Below, one piece after another: positions 26,387 through 42,562 of a DNA stretch of 64,000 nt. The stretch is from NCBI GenBank assembly GCA_001600455.1, contig BCKC01000004.1:1798001-1862000 (forward strand), in the 5' to 3' direction. Source of the stretch: Endocalyx cinctus (lineage: Eukaryota; Ascomycota; Sordariomycetes; Amphisphaeriales; Apiosporaceae). Position 1 is the first letter of the stretch. Every line of letters starts with the position of its first letter. The notes beneath the pieces were generated by a model. That model did no database searches. It had not been told where the DNA came from and saw only the letters and a list, made by a program, of their open reading frames with translations. The position numbers and the translations under genes were made by a program.

Positions 26387-29011
26387 TCACATGATACATG
26401 CCACCTTGCGACTGCTGCAGAGATCCGATGCCCCGACCTTGACCCTTTGGGACGGACCTACCCACATGAACGCTTCGACCATCCACTCGTACCAGACCTT
26501 AGCGTCGTCCGTTTGCCTCCACATGCTAACCTCGAGTTCCGTATCCGGCGGGAAGTATAGCGGTTGCTACGGGAGGGAAAAAAAAAGTACAATTAGCTTA
26601 GAAAGAGAAAAAAAGATGAGAGAGAGTTATGCTTTTTTTTTTGGTGTGAACTTACCTTTAAAGGGAAGAATATAGGAAACCAAGAGATCATATCCTTGCT
26701 CTTCTTATCGATCATCTCGGGCAAGGTACTGAGCTCGACCTTTTCCGCCCTCTCGCCGCTTTCCGGCGGGCCGGCCGACGACGACTCGTACAGGACGGAT
26801 TCGAAGTAGCCCGCGAGGCCGTGGACGACGCCGCGGGACCTGCACACGAAGGTGAGGTGGCAGCGCCTCGCGTTGTGATCGTTGGCGCCGACCCCGCCGG
26901 CCATGCTCCCGCCGCCGCCGCCGACGACCCCGCCGGACCTCCGGGACTCGACGTCGTCCATGGTCGGCTTGGGGAGCGGGTGGGCGAACTCCCAGGCCTC
27001 TTGGAACCGGGCCCGGTTCGGGACCCCGCGCTGGGCCACGAAGTCGAGCGCGAACAGGCGGACTACCCAGGGCGTGTCGAAGGCGTGCGCGTCGCCCGCC
27101 GCCGACCGCTGGCGGATGTCCGAGTGGATGCGCGGGGTCGAGATGGGGCTCACGTGGGCCGTGTACGAGCTCGGGATCGAGATCCCGTGAGACGGCGCCA
27201 GCACGTGCTGGATCCCGTCGAGGCATTCCGGCGAGAGCTCGTTGTCGCCGAAGGAGCCGAGGAGCTCCGACACGAGTATGTCCACTTTGCCGTATACGGG
27301 GTTGCCGTGCACGTCGTTGGAGACGACGGGGCCTTTCCAGGCCCGCATGTCGGTCTTGACGACGGTGACGCGGCCTTTCCACTCCTTCTGCGCCTGTCTC
27401 AGGAGGTACACGTACGCGTTGGGGTTCTTCTCCACGGCCCATACTTTTACCGGTACGCCGGTGCTCTCGCTGGCGCGAAGCGCTCGGGTGACCAGTGGGC
27501 CGCGCCCGGACCCTGCCACTGCGATTACGACTCCGCCTGAACTTGAAGTTGGTTTGCCCTTTTTGGCCCAATCACGTAGGGCCGCCGCGATAGCCTGTTC
27601 ATATTGAAAGTATTTCACGGGGTCTCCTTCAAAGACTTCGTATGTGACGCTTTCTAGGTTATCCGAAAGAGGCTGTAGCGGTGATTGTAACCAATCTTGG
27701 AAGTTGGTGAGCGTATCCTTTTCTAGGTCACTCAATGGCTCCTGTTGTCTCTCGAGGTATCTCAAATAGGCCGCGTATTCGTTCACAGTCGATGCCTTTT
27801 GAGGATTTTGGCTGGGTTGGGCGGTCGTGGCTTCCGAGAGGGTGGGAAAATCGGTCGGTGATGAGACGTTTATGGTCTCAGCGATTATCTGACGATCTTC
27901 CTGGATCTCGGGTCCAACGTCGCATAATAGAAAGTACGGGACGTTCTTTAACCGCATATATGTCATGATCATTTCTTGGTGATGCTTTCCGAGAGAGGGA
28001 TGACCAGCCTTATTGGTCAGGAATGTTCGGGGGCTAAAGGTGAGGTATTGTAAAGGCTCCGAAAACCATCTTGTTTGAACCTCTTTCTCTGGTAAGACGC
28101 GAGGAACCCTCAAAGCTAGTTCCCCGGTTAGTATATGTTGAATAACGGCGATGTGATCCGCTAAAGGGAAAAAAAAAAAAAAAAAGGAGGTGACTTACCG
28201 ACAGTAAGTCTCATATCATAATCGCAAACAGATCGGATGACATGCCATGTATCCCATGAGCTGAAAATATCTATTTCATCTGACGGACGTGGTTTCTCCT
28301 CTTCCGCTTCTTTAGTATCTTCCTTAGATGCTGATAAAAGCGGGACGGTTTCCTCGAGGCCGGGCTCGCGATACATGGGTAGATGAATGATGAAGCTCAC
28401 TCGAGTACCGATCAATAAAGCCTCTTGGACGGCACGAGCATACTGCGCGATGCCTTGACCGTTACCAGTAACGACGGAGTCGTACCTAGGGCCAGGTATG
28501 AGGATACTCCTAACTCCGCAGAAATTGGCGTAGGCGACTTCCAGGTTTAAAACCTGTCTGGAAATACTGGAAACAAGTGCATCTGAAGAACAAATGTCCA
28601 ACCACGGACTGGAATAGGCGATAAAACCGCTGGTGTAAGTGCCTGGAAATAGGCTGGTATCATCTATAGTTATGGGGGGAACTATAGGATTAGAATGGCA
28701 TTTATCATCCCTCTGATTTCCGGGTTTAAATGCATTGGTCTCGACAAGTTTTGATATTCTATGACGAAAATGCTGATTGGTGATCGGCGTAGTAACAAAG
28801 CTAAACTAAATAGTTTTATTGTTTTTCCATGGTCAATATGTGTGGTGTAAATGCTGGGATAGTAGTAACTTACACCGGCGTTCAGAATTACACCATACTG
28901 CAATTCGGTGAGGGTTTCGGAACGTGCCGAGTCGTGCTGTCCAATATAAAAAGTCGGACGTATTTCACCATCAACGCTGTCTTTCCNATCTTCAATGTAG
29001 ACTTGCGACAT
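26387..29011 (-). CDS. PRMT5: Protein arginine N-methyltransferase 5 (Skb1/Hsl7 family)
   Basis: Type II arginine methyltransferase; orthologues symmetrically dimethylate Sm proteins and histones and act in cell-cycle control. Four exons on the minus strand: 29011-28874, 28805-28199, 28160-26656 and 26566-26387, giving 809 aa. The N-terminal TIM-barrel region includes VTTPITNQHFRHRI and ISRQVLNLEVAYANFCGVRS. The catalytic Rossmann domain has YEVFEGDPVKYFQYEQAI (Phe about 425, the PRMT5-type residue), AGSGRGPL (about 464-471), AVEKN (Glu 492) and the double-E motif SELLGSFGDNELSPE (Glu 547 and 556). The C-terminal barrel ends SSRKVACIM. A Gly-rich insert is present near residue 660. The second intron is only 38 nt. 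Codon 9 contains an N (28987), reading NGG on the coding strand. GC content jumps in the 3' half of exon 3. Confidence 0.95.
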
Positions 29012-30131
29012 AATGAAATACTTGACTATACGCCCTACCTAATCGCCACAGGTTTCCTGGTAGAAATATTTATATATTATCAGCTGGTGGGAATACAAGG
29101 CTATGGTGGGGGGGATGAATATATTATATATGTAGTACCGAGTAAATAAAGTACATACCTTCCTAGGTATTTAATTGATGCGCTAGATCGAGGGTACAGC
29201 ACTAAATATTCAGTAAGCGAAGGGTAGGTAGTGGGGGGGCTGAAATAAGTAATTATTCACCTTTGTTAGACAATTATACACGTATAAAATATTTATAGAA
29301 GAGAAATATTCATAAAATCATACCCCGTAGTCAGTTACTTACTTATATAATAAATAAACTTGGGAATTTCTTAGATAGATATATAATCTAAATATATATG
29401 ATTCAAGAAAAATCAATAAAAGATATCTTTTCTTTTTATTAAATCATTGTCTTTTTTTTTATTTTATTTTTAAGATTGTGGTAAAAATTGCGAAGGATGG
29501 ATGATGAGGATAAATACTTTTAGATAATTGAATAAATAATTATGAAAAAAAAAAAAAAAATAATTGGTGGTGGCTCTTACCCTATAAATACTTAAGTACC
29601 ACCTATTTATGTTGTTATGACCACGGCAAATATCGTCACACAAACTCTTTTCCCCCCTCTCCTCCCTTTTCTTTTTGATTTCTTTTATCACCTCATACTT
29701 ATTTTGGTACACAATCATTTACCTAATCAATGTGAATACTGTTTCAGAATTATATACACCATCCTTTGCGTATTATTATTTTGTGATCGGGTGTGATTGA
29801 GTGTGACTCTTAACGGTCCAGCTGGTAAATACCCGTGGACACTAGGGTTGCTAACAGAAAAATAAGTATCCATACCATCCATGGATACGTCCAAGGGGTA
29901 AACTTACATATGCTAGTTAAACGGCTGCCTAACGGTGGAATATAACGTCCAGTGTCATAACAGACATAGGTAAACGTTGGATACAGGTATAAGTAGCAAG
30001 GTGAACAGATTAAATGAAATTTACATTCCTACACTGTCCCGTCCCGGCGCATCCATCGAGAAAAAGAACCACGTGACCTTGAATCCCATTTTGTGGCTTA
30101 GCCCCCTTTCATATAAGCATCATATAAAAAA
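29012..30131. promoter_or_regulatory. Divergent promoter region of PRMT5 and the alpha/beta hydrolase
   Basis: A 1.1 kb strongly AT-rich spacer between genes transcribed away from each other. It has T-rich runs near 29450-29470 and an A tract at 29544-29560. No gene is seen inside. A CATATAAAA sequence at about 30121-30129 lies immediately before the hydrolase start, too close to be its TATA element. Confidence 0.5.
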
Positions 30132-31052
30132 ATGCCCGAGGATCAATTTGTGACCCTTCCATCAGGTTGTCGGATCTGTTACCAGGTCATCGGCAACCTA
30201 TCAGATCCGGTCATCTTCTCCATCGGGGGCAATAACACCGCCATGACGCAAAAGTCGGACGGGATCGTCGAGCTTCTCAGCCCGCCCGACGATCCGCACT
30301 GCGTCGTCCGCTACGACCACCGGGACGTCGGGCTCTCGACCTCGTACACCAAAACGTCCCAAGACGAGCCGGTGTACACGCTCGCGGACATGGTCGACGA
30401 CGCCGTGGGCCTCGTCGCGCACCTCGGCCTCGAGAACGTCCACCTCACCGGGTTCAGCTTCGGCGGGCCCATCGCCTGGGAAGTCGCCGCGCGTCTCCCG
30501 AACGTCGTGCGCAGCCTGTGTCTGGGCCTCACGAGCCCCGTCGGCCGCCAGCAGATCCCCTCGGACGGCCTGCCGCCCCTGCACCTCGAGGGCCAGTGGC
30601 TGATAGGCGAGGCGTACGGGTTCCCGGACGACCCGGACGACGACGAGGGCTGGATCGAGTCGTACTCGCGCCTCGACCTCGCCCTCGCGCGCCGGCCGCC
30701 TACCGAGTCGGAGAAGGCCCAGTCGAGACGCGAGTCCGAGACGACCTACCGTCGCGAGAAGCGGAGCGGTACTAGGTGGACGAGGAGTAACCACTCGGAC
30801 GCGGCGGGGCCTAGATGGCCTCGAGAGAACCTTAAGAAGATCGCTTGTCCTACCGTCGTAATCCACGCCGAAAACGATCAGATATTTCCCGTCGAGCACG
30901 GGAGGGCGTTGAGAGACGACGTCCCGGGCGCGACTCTGGTCGTGCTGGAGGATTGCGGACATGAGATCCCGGAGCGCGTGAGGAAGCAGATAGCGGATGC
31001 TATCCTCGCGAATGTGAAGAGGGGTATAAAAGAGCAGAAGAAATCTGGGTGA
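30132..31052 (+). CDS. Alpha/beta-hydrolase fold protein
   Basis: Serine hydrolase of 306 aa, substrate unknown. A complete catalytic triad is visible: nucleophile Ser109 in the elbow GFSFGG, Asp249 in HAENDQIFP and His277 in DCGHEIP. The early YDHRDVGLS segment (about 61-69) and the lid-like insert between residues 150 and 225 match the esterase / epoxide-hydrolase-like group that also contains aclacinomycin methylesterases and haloperoxidase-like enzymes. No signal peptide, so probably cytosolic. It is a single exon; the start is the first ATG, just after an A tract. It converges on the FAD oxidase gene 0.5 kb away, and the pair may share a metabolic role. The centre of the gene is much more GC-rich than its ends. 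Confidence 0.85.
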   Translation: MPEDQFVTLPSGCRICYQVIGNLSDPVIFSIGGNNTAMTQKSDGIVELLSPPDDPHCVVRYDHRDVGLSTSYTKTSQDEPVYTLADMVDDAVGLVAHLGLENVHLTGFSFGGPIAWEVAARLPNVVRSLCLGLTSPVGRQQIPSDGLPPLHLEGQWLIGEAYGFPDDPDDDEGWIESYSRLDLALARRPPTESEKAQSRRESETTYRREKRSGTRWTRSNHSDAAGPRWPRENLKKIACPTVVIHAENDQIFPVEHGRALRDDVPGATLVVLEDCGHEIPERVRKQIADAILANVKRGIKEQKKSG

Positions 31053-31558
31053 GGAGTAAGATTGACTAGATACGATAATCTATTCCTTATTTTCACCCTG
31101 CTCATCCCCGTGTCGGTAGAGATGTGACGACGTTTTAGGGAAGCAAGGCGAAAGGTCTAAAAGAATACACGTGATAAGTATCACCGGTAAGCACTTTGTG
31201 AGATTGTTGAAATTGGTAGTTACAAATCTTAAGAGAGGGGTTTCCCTCGTCGCGAATACGTCCCCTAGGGTGTGCATGACTACAAACAAGCGAATAGCTA
31301 AGGGTAACTGCTGGTTGCCTTCTTCATCACCATTATCATTATTATCTTGCCCTTGGGAATGACTTTCGTTATTTTAGTCCTGCTGCCGCGATTTTGTATC
31401 CCACTAGATCATTCATAAACCTATACTACTAAAAGGGGTTTCATGGTGATAACATATACACGCCAGCAGTTATAGTTAAGCTGAAGGTCACAGTTAGCGT
31501 AGATATCCCATCAACACAAAGTCATCTAATTCGACATTTATGCCAAAATTCCACCAAA
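31053..31558. other. Convergent spacer between the hydrolase and FAD oxidase genes
   Basis: 3' regions of two converging genes. No coding sequence or stable element is recognised. Confidence 0.6.
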
Positions 31559-33729
31559 CTAAAACACCAACCCCAACCCCAACCGAGCCGCAACGTCTCT
31601 CTGCAGCCTCCCCTGACATCCAAACCTAGACGACGAAATATCCGACCCGTCGTCGAAGCCGACGCACTTCCAGCACTTGAGCAACCCGGCCGGATCAAAC
31701 TTCTTCTTGACCTCGAGCAGCCTCTCGTAGTTCTCGCGCCCGAAATACGACGTTTGCCACCCGGACATCCACGGGTTCGCCTCGTTGAAGTGCGTGCCCG
31801 ACTCCGGACCCGCGACGGCCTCAACCTGCAACGTCGCGTTCGTGAGGTTCGTCAGCAGCTCGAGGCGCGCCGCGTACGTGCTATTCCACGGTATCGTCGT
31901 GTGCGTCTGCAGGTGCCAGAGGGAGCTGTACCAGGCCGGGGTGACCGAGGTTCCGCGGTTTTCGCCATTCGTTTTCGCCGTCGTCATGTTCGTGCTCGTG
32001 TCGTTACCGTCGACGACGGTAAAAGGCGTCGTCGCGGGCGTGTAAAAGTTACGAGGATCGAACCCGAGATCCACGACGGACCGGAAATACCCCTTCAACG
32101 TCCGCCGCCCTTCCTCTCCGGCGAAAATCTCCGCGGGGATCAGCCGGCTGGACGCCAGCGGGACCTCACCGCCGGCCTCGTCTTCCGACCGGAGGTACTT
32201 ATCCCAGATAGCCAGGAAATTAGGGTACACGTGCACGTCGGCGTGCCCGCCTCTCGAGACGGCGAAGTCGGCCGCGCGATTCATAATCTGCCGCGCCGCG
32301 GCGCCGTCGTCGGCGGTGAACGCGGGCAGCGGGTTGAAGTACGTCAGGTACGTGCCGGCGACGTGGCCGCCCCAGCCGGCGCGGGCCCAAGCGAGCGACT
32401 CCTCGATCTGCGTGTCGATCCAGCCGAGAGAATCGTCGACGGTCGCGTTGTCTGGGAGGTGGATGTCGGCTAGGACGATGGGGACGGCGGGCTCGACGCG
32501 GTGGGTCGCGCTTAGGACGAGCCCGAAGGTGCCTCCGCCGCCGCCGCGCAGGGCGAAGAAGAGGTCGGGGTTTTGGCAGGAATTGGCGATGCGCTCTGTT
32601 CCGTCGGGCGTGACGATGTGGAATTCGACTACGCGGTCTACGCCTAGACCGAAGACGGGGGCTAATACGCCGTCTGGGATTGATCCCGGGTTTTAGCGAG
32701 TTGTATTCACATAAAATATATTTACTTTTTTTCTTCAAAAAAAAAAAAAAAAAAAAAAAAAACTGAAGAAAGGGGTAGCGATATAAACTTACGACCACCG
32801 CCCATGACCCAACCTCCCGAAACAGTGACGGTGGGAGAGTACGGTCCAATAATCATACTCTGGTGCGCGGCGGCAAACTCGTGTGCCGCGTTTGAATCGA
32901 CGCCAACTTCCACTTTTATGGAATTACCGACGCTCTCTTGACACCCCTGAGGGATGAAGTCTTCGAGAAACTCTATTCCTTGTAGGTTGTGTGTCCAGAG
33001 GCTGAGAGAACCCTTGCCGCTGTTTCTCATCATGTAATCATGGCTGGTTTAGTTGTGTTAATTAATAGCTCCCGCGAAAATCATAAGTCATACCCGATTT
33101 ACCAGGTGAGTTGTTTAAAGCGGTCGAGGATTATTGAAAACGTAGTTCTTGATAATTCATTCCCCTTTACGGAAGAAAATATCGTGGGGGTACAACCTTA
33201 GATTCCTTGGGAGCCATTGTCCGAGCCAAAGTACCAAACACTCCTCACACCACGAGAAAATCGCAACTCACCCACTATTCTTAATCGACAACGGCACGCC
33301 AAACTCCTCCGCGAACCTAAAAGCCGCCACGGCATCGGCGGCCTCGACCACGCGAACGTAATAATCCGGAACGCTTCCCTGGCTGCACGTACCGTTTCCG
33401 GACGGCAACCCGGCGGGCGCGACCGCGTTATCGAGGACGCACTGGTCCGCGGGATCGGACAGGCACATCTCGCTCTGCACGTTCAGGTACGCGGGGAAAT
33501 TCTCGATCCTGAAGGCGTTGGCGAACCATCCTTCGCGGACCGTCGCGCACGTCCGGTCGTCGGTCGGCTTCGGCGCTCCGGCGTACGAGCCGAAGCACGG
33601 GTACGCGACGGGCTTCGCCTCTCGGAGACGTCCCGCTACCGTCGTGTTCAGATCGCGCCAGGCCGAGGGGGGTACGGCGTATGCGCTGGCGAGAATCCCC
33701 GGTAGGGCGAGGGAAATGGCCGGTTTCAT
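31559..33729 (-). CDS. Secreted FAD-linked oxidase, berberine-bridge-enzyme (BBE) type
   Basis: Flavin-dependent oxidase with an FAD-binding PCMH domain and C-terminal BBE segment; substrate unknown (relatives oxidise alcohols, sugars or alkaloid-like compounds). Three exons, 33729-33272, 33043-32793 and 32673-31559, give 607 aa with all frames restored. A signal peptide covers about residues 1-18 (MKPAISLALPGILASAYA). The likely FAD-attachment His154 lies in KNSGHDYMMRNSGKGSLSLW. Further landmarks are GGWVMGGGHG (near 230-238), LFFALRGGGGGTFG, and the BBE-type NPWMSGWQTSYFG with YERLLEVKKKFDP at about 536-565. N-glycosylation sequons are frequent. Intron 1 is 228 nt and intron 2 contains an A26 run as seen on the plus strand. 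The start codon directly follows a 22-nt A tract in the mRNA sense. It converges on the alpha/beta hydrolase. Confidence 0.88.
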
Positions 33730-34799
33730 TTTTTTTTTTTTTTTTTTTTTTGGAGGGTGCCGGATGCGATCCGATGTTCGCTTGCTCCCGAGATAACTTA
33801 CTTTCTAAGATGAGCAATGATGGTCACGGTTTGAGACTGGAAGAAAAAAAACCTAACTTATGTCGTCTTGGACGGATCCTGTAATATATTATCCAGTTAT
33901 TTTATACAATGATAGTCCTGATACTAATCTGCGGTCGGATATATACTAAATCACCACATAGCTACTGTAGGGTGCAAGAGAAACACGGAGAGGAGACTGC
34001 ATTATTGCTGCATATGCAGGAAACTTTCGCTATACTGAAGATCTTCACAACTGGGGATACACAGATGAGATTTGGGGTTGTAAATCTGATTGGATGAACG
34101 ACGTGGTAGTGATAATGTCTATATAGGGGTTATCTATCATGTAAGTTTCTCGAACTGCAATCTACTCACCTACTAGTTGGGGGCTGGCTTTGATTCGAGT
34201 CGTCAGAGTCCGCGAAATACGGAAAAGTTCACTAAATCGTACGGGAAACAGCATCCCTTGACCGCTTCCGAAGAATGGACCGTTGACGTGGGAAACACGG
34301 GTAGGTACACCAATACATCCATCATATCGGATAGTCGCTATAAAATTACATGACGCGAGAAAACTGTGGACGTAATTCCCACTTACGTACCTACGAATCG
34401 ACACCATCCGCATTCAGCGGCAACGTGTAATAGCGGTTGATGACGATGACACTTTTGAGAGCCTCGCATATCTAGAATGCTCTATAAAAAGAAACCAGAG
34501 AAGTGGACGGCGAATTACTAAGCGACTAAACCGTAGATCGTATGGTGAGAATCTATTCGCAGGATGGGATTTAAGGCAGGTGATAGAAATGACGTTTGAA
34601 AAAAAAAGAGTTCAACTTCAAAAGACAAAGTTCTATCAAATAGGGATTCACTTGGAATAGAAATTTCTTAGTTCTCATGACTCCGGACTTGTCCGAGGTG
34701 ATGGAATGAATTTTTCGGAACGGCGGATAATCGGGTTTCTTAATACGAAGGGGGCATACTCAAAAGGAAGCGAGCGTCCAGTCAGAAGAAATGGGGTAA

Positions 34800-35143
34800 T
34801 TCGTTAGACGAGGACGCTTGGCAAGTGTTATAAAGTCTGAGGAAAGTCCGTGTGGCACCGGGGATTTCTATTAAAGGACGGGTGGTAGACCCGAGCTAGA
34901 GAGTGTTGAGTATAGATTTAGTGTGTGTTGAGGATATGTAGTGATAATTTACGTGAGATATAAATTTGATAAAAAAAAGGAGTATTTGAGTAATATATTG
35001 TTTGATGTATATCTTTGTATATCTTTGCACGTTGAAGTTATGTTCACTTGTATTGGCTGAGGGAATGGTTACCATGAGGCTAGACTGCATTGGTAGCTTC
35101 TTATCAAACGCCACTGCTCAGCTTAGAGAAAGAGAGATTTTTT
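34800..35143 (+). ncRNA. Candidate nuclear RNase P or RNase MRP RNA
   Basis: GAGGAAAGTCCG at 34839-34850 matches the most conserved element (CR-I, helix P4 5' strand) of RNase P/MRP RNAs. It is followed by a small hairpin CGGGT-GGTAG-ACCCG (34879-34893) and by AGAGAGTG at 34898-34905, resembling CR-II. A T6 run at 35138-35143, with more T beyond, would stop RNA polymerase III, giving a plausible length of 300-350 nt. Against this, I could not find an unambiguous downstream strand to complete P4 (GGCTGAG at 35057-35063 and CAGCTTAG at 35119-35126 are only partial matches), nor a P1 helix. Ends are guesses. Recognition rests on my recall of family motifs. Confidence 0.35.
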
Positions 35144-36220
35144 CTTTTTCTTTTTTTTTTTTTTTTTTTGCCCAGCGTTAGCTGACTCACCGCTCACGAG
35201 GTATTCTTGCAAACAGTCATACGTGATCAGATGGAAGTAAGGTGATTATGAAAGGATATTGGTTCATGAGATGGTAGTGGAGTTGATAGGGTCCAGATGC
35301 ATTAAGATGAGAAATCAAACGAGTCCTTAAAATATGACAGCCTGGTATGCTTTACGAAGAAAGAGGGAAAAAAAAAAAAAAAAAAAAAAAAAGCTCGTGC
35401 TATCTGAGGCGATTGTTTTGATATTTTGGTTGAAGCTGGGTCTCTCTATCTTTGAAAAAAATGTGATGGATGGATCTGCGCATATCGACCGACGCCGTAA
35501 CGCGCCCTGCAACAGGCATGTGTATCCGCTTTAAGCAAACAAAAAGACGCATATTATAATCTCGCCACAAACGATAGGAGTCTGTTCTCGCCGGCTTCCG
35601 TACTCCCGTTTTTCCAAGGGAAAGTTATAGCTCATTCGAAGAGTCAACCTTGGAAATTTCACATAGTTCAATAGTGAGCATTGTTGAATGATAAAAAATA
35701 TCAAGTGAAGAAAGAGCCGAGCTTGAATCGGGAAGAGTCGTTAGAAGATATCCGTACCATGACCGAGGAACCCGTTATTGACCCTGACTATTTTCGTAAC
35801 CTGGGGTAATAAGGAACGATGTTGGTATAGGAGTGACTTAGAATATACAAAAAGCAAATGAAGCTATTAAAAAAAACAATACTAAGGTAACGAGTATATT
35901 GAACGTAATGATTTGTTTACGTGACGGATTGAGTGATTTTTCCTTTCTTTTTTGAACCCTACCTTATTATTTTATTTTTATTTTTATTTTTGGTGAGGCC
36001 CTTATGGTTACATCCCTCGTAGGGTCAGCATTTGAGCAGAAAGCAAAGTAATAGCTTAGCATAATTTAATTCCGCATTCGCTCTGCATGATGTCAATTTT
36101 CTTACTGTTTTACACTGTCTTCGCAATAAAGATCTGTTAGAGAATTGATCGAGCGTTGACATAAATATACTTCTTATAGATACGGGGTGGCTCGGTCATT
36201 ATCGATATCCATGGATAGAT

Positions 36221-36256
36221 TGGTGTAAATTGGTATAAATTGGTATAAATTGGTAT
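36221..36256 (+). repeat. Tandem repeat of TTGGTATAAA-type units
   Basis: Three to four nearly identical copies of a unit of about 11 bases (TTGGTATAAAT) lie head to tail. No associated gene or known function. Confidence 0.7.
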
Positions 36257-37088
36257 GCTTTTAAACCATATCCGGATGAGTGACCGAGTAATATTTGGGG
36301 AAACCGGAAGTCGGGAATAAAGGGTCGAGAAGTACCTTGGAAGTATCTTCTTAAGATGAAGTTATCAACGCGATACAGTGAGGATAACCGAATTCTTCCA
36401 ATTTCTACCATTTTTACCCCTCCATGAGAAAGTCAATGATGACCAGCAAGGTTCCAGACTCACCCCACCTTATCCACCTTATAGCTATGTACATCCAGTA
36501 ACCAATTCTCAACCAATTTTTATATTATTTTATTATTTGTCCCTCAATTGAGTTGTATTTTACAGCTACGTCAAAAAAAAGCCAAAGCCAAAACATCTCA
36601 TAAATTCACGTATACCTACCAAATTTATTTCTTCTCTTCCTCTTCTTCTCTTCCTTTCCTTTTTTTTTAATTCCTCAACCAAAACACTACAGACATTCGT
36701 AAATAGTCTGAAACACTTCATACCTATTTACTTGATATAATTTTATTTTATATTTCTTCACCCTGTAAGTACTCAATCACGCTCTGACGTTTATGCCAAA
36801 GAAAAATATCTATCCAGCTACCCTTGTTACCCCGCTACATATTATCATGGACATCCCACTTTGTCAATATTCCTCGATTATAAACAATCCGGAACACCCA
36901 AAAATATCTTGTTTCTTATTCATGTTTCGGACTACAAATTGAAAATTTACCCTGCCACGTCTTCGAGACATTTTTTGCTCGAGGTATCAATTTGTTATTA
37001 CTTGGCGAGTGATTATTCACAGCTAGTAAAACGGCCCGAATTCTCTCATAATACTTACTCCTCATACCGGAGCTCTCCTATAATTTGA

Positions 37089-38354
<1,266 letters not shown>

Positions 38355-39365
38355 CTCTCCGCTTCTCACAAGCTCTAAGTTTTTTTTTAAACTAGGAGCG
38401 GGAAGGAAAGGCAATTCACGGTGCACCAAGCACCGTACCTCAGGTTGTCGCGATGGCGAAACCGAGGGCACGCCGTAATCCCGGATACTTTCTTCCTTTT
38501 TTTCCAACATCCACCAAACTTCATACCCGAGAAAAAAAATAAAAAATAAAGTTTTAAAAGAGAAGATACCGCGGGGGTTCATGGATTTTCGGTCTGTTTT
38601 TTATACTGGTGTCCGTGGCTTCTAGAAGGGGAATGGTAACTGAAATGCAATCACCAAAATCCGGGTTCTTTAATTGAGAGTGAGAGAGAGATAGCATATA
38701 TGCATTTGATACTAAATAAAGATGACAATCCTCCTTTCAAACGAAATGACGTGACCTTATTTATTTTACGTGGCACACTTTGTGTGATATAATACTCTTT
38801 CTGCCTATGCCTCTTATCTTGTGATGAGACTTACGCCCTATTGATTTTAAGCACAATGTTTTTCTTTTTCTTCGGCCTTTTATACTCTCATGAAGAATAT
38901 TCCGTATGATTTGACTGGCCTATCTATCCACATAAGCTATTGTACAGTCCCGTCCCCTGACTTCATCTTGCTACCCCCAAGATTCTAAAAGGATGGAGCT
39001 GACATTAGGATGGTTAATAAGGGGGGTGGTGTCTCCCATCGCTCACAATCCGTATAGTACCCCTTATTATTTTTGATATCTTTCCCCACGCGCCGCCGAA
39101 CGCCAATAATTGGAAAAAAACAGTTTTAAAAACACATTACGTGTGAACGCCATGCTATTTTTCTCTTGTCTCTCTTTTTAAAATTTTTTTTTCTCTGTTA
39201 AAAAAAAAAAAAAAAATCCGTGTTTTCGTTGGATCGTTCGCGATTTTATTAAGTTAGTTTTTTTTTTTTTTTTTTGTCCCCCCCTCCCCCCCTCCCTTAA
39301 TTCTAATTTGGTGACTTCTTGGAAAAGGAGACGTTTTATTTCTCTCTCTCTCTTTTTTTCTTCGT
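38355..39365. other. Convergent spacer between GAPDH and RVB2
   Basis: One kilobase of 3' flanking sequence. It contains A and T runs (39199-39216, 39259-39276), a C/T-rich block (39277-39297), and AT-rich polyadenylation-like sequence near 38530-38550. No gene is seen. Confidence 0.6.

Positions 39366-42562
<3,197 letters not shown>

Noticed and set aside
26821..27571. Long open frames on both strands in other frames of PRMT5 exon 3
   Set aside because: They lie wholly inside the GC-rich half of a confirmed exon and read as Arg/Pro/Gly-rich shadow translation.
30201..30962. 253-codon frame antisense to the alpha/beta hydrolase
   Set aside because: Arg/Val-rich shadow of a GC-rich gene with an intact catalytic triad on the other strand.
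34170..34215. TTTGATTCGAGTC as a possible tRNA T-arm
   Set aside because: The flanking bases do not form the 5-bp T stem and no acceptor or anticodon stem could be drawn.
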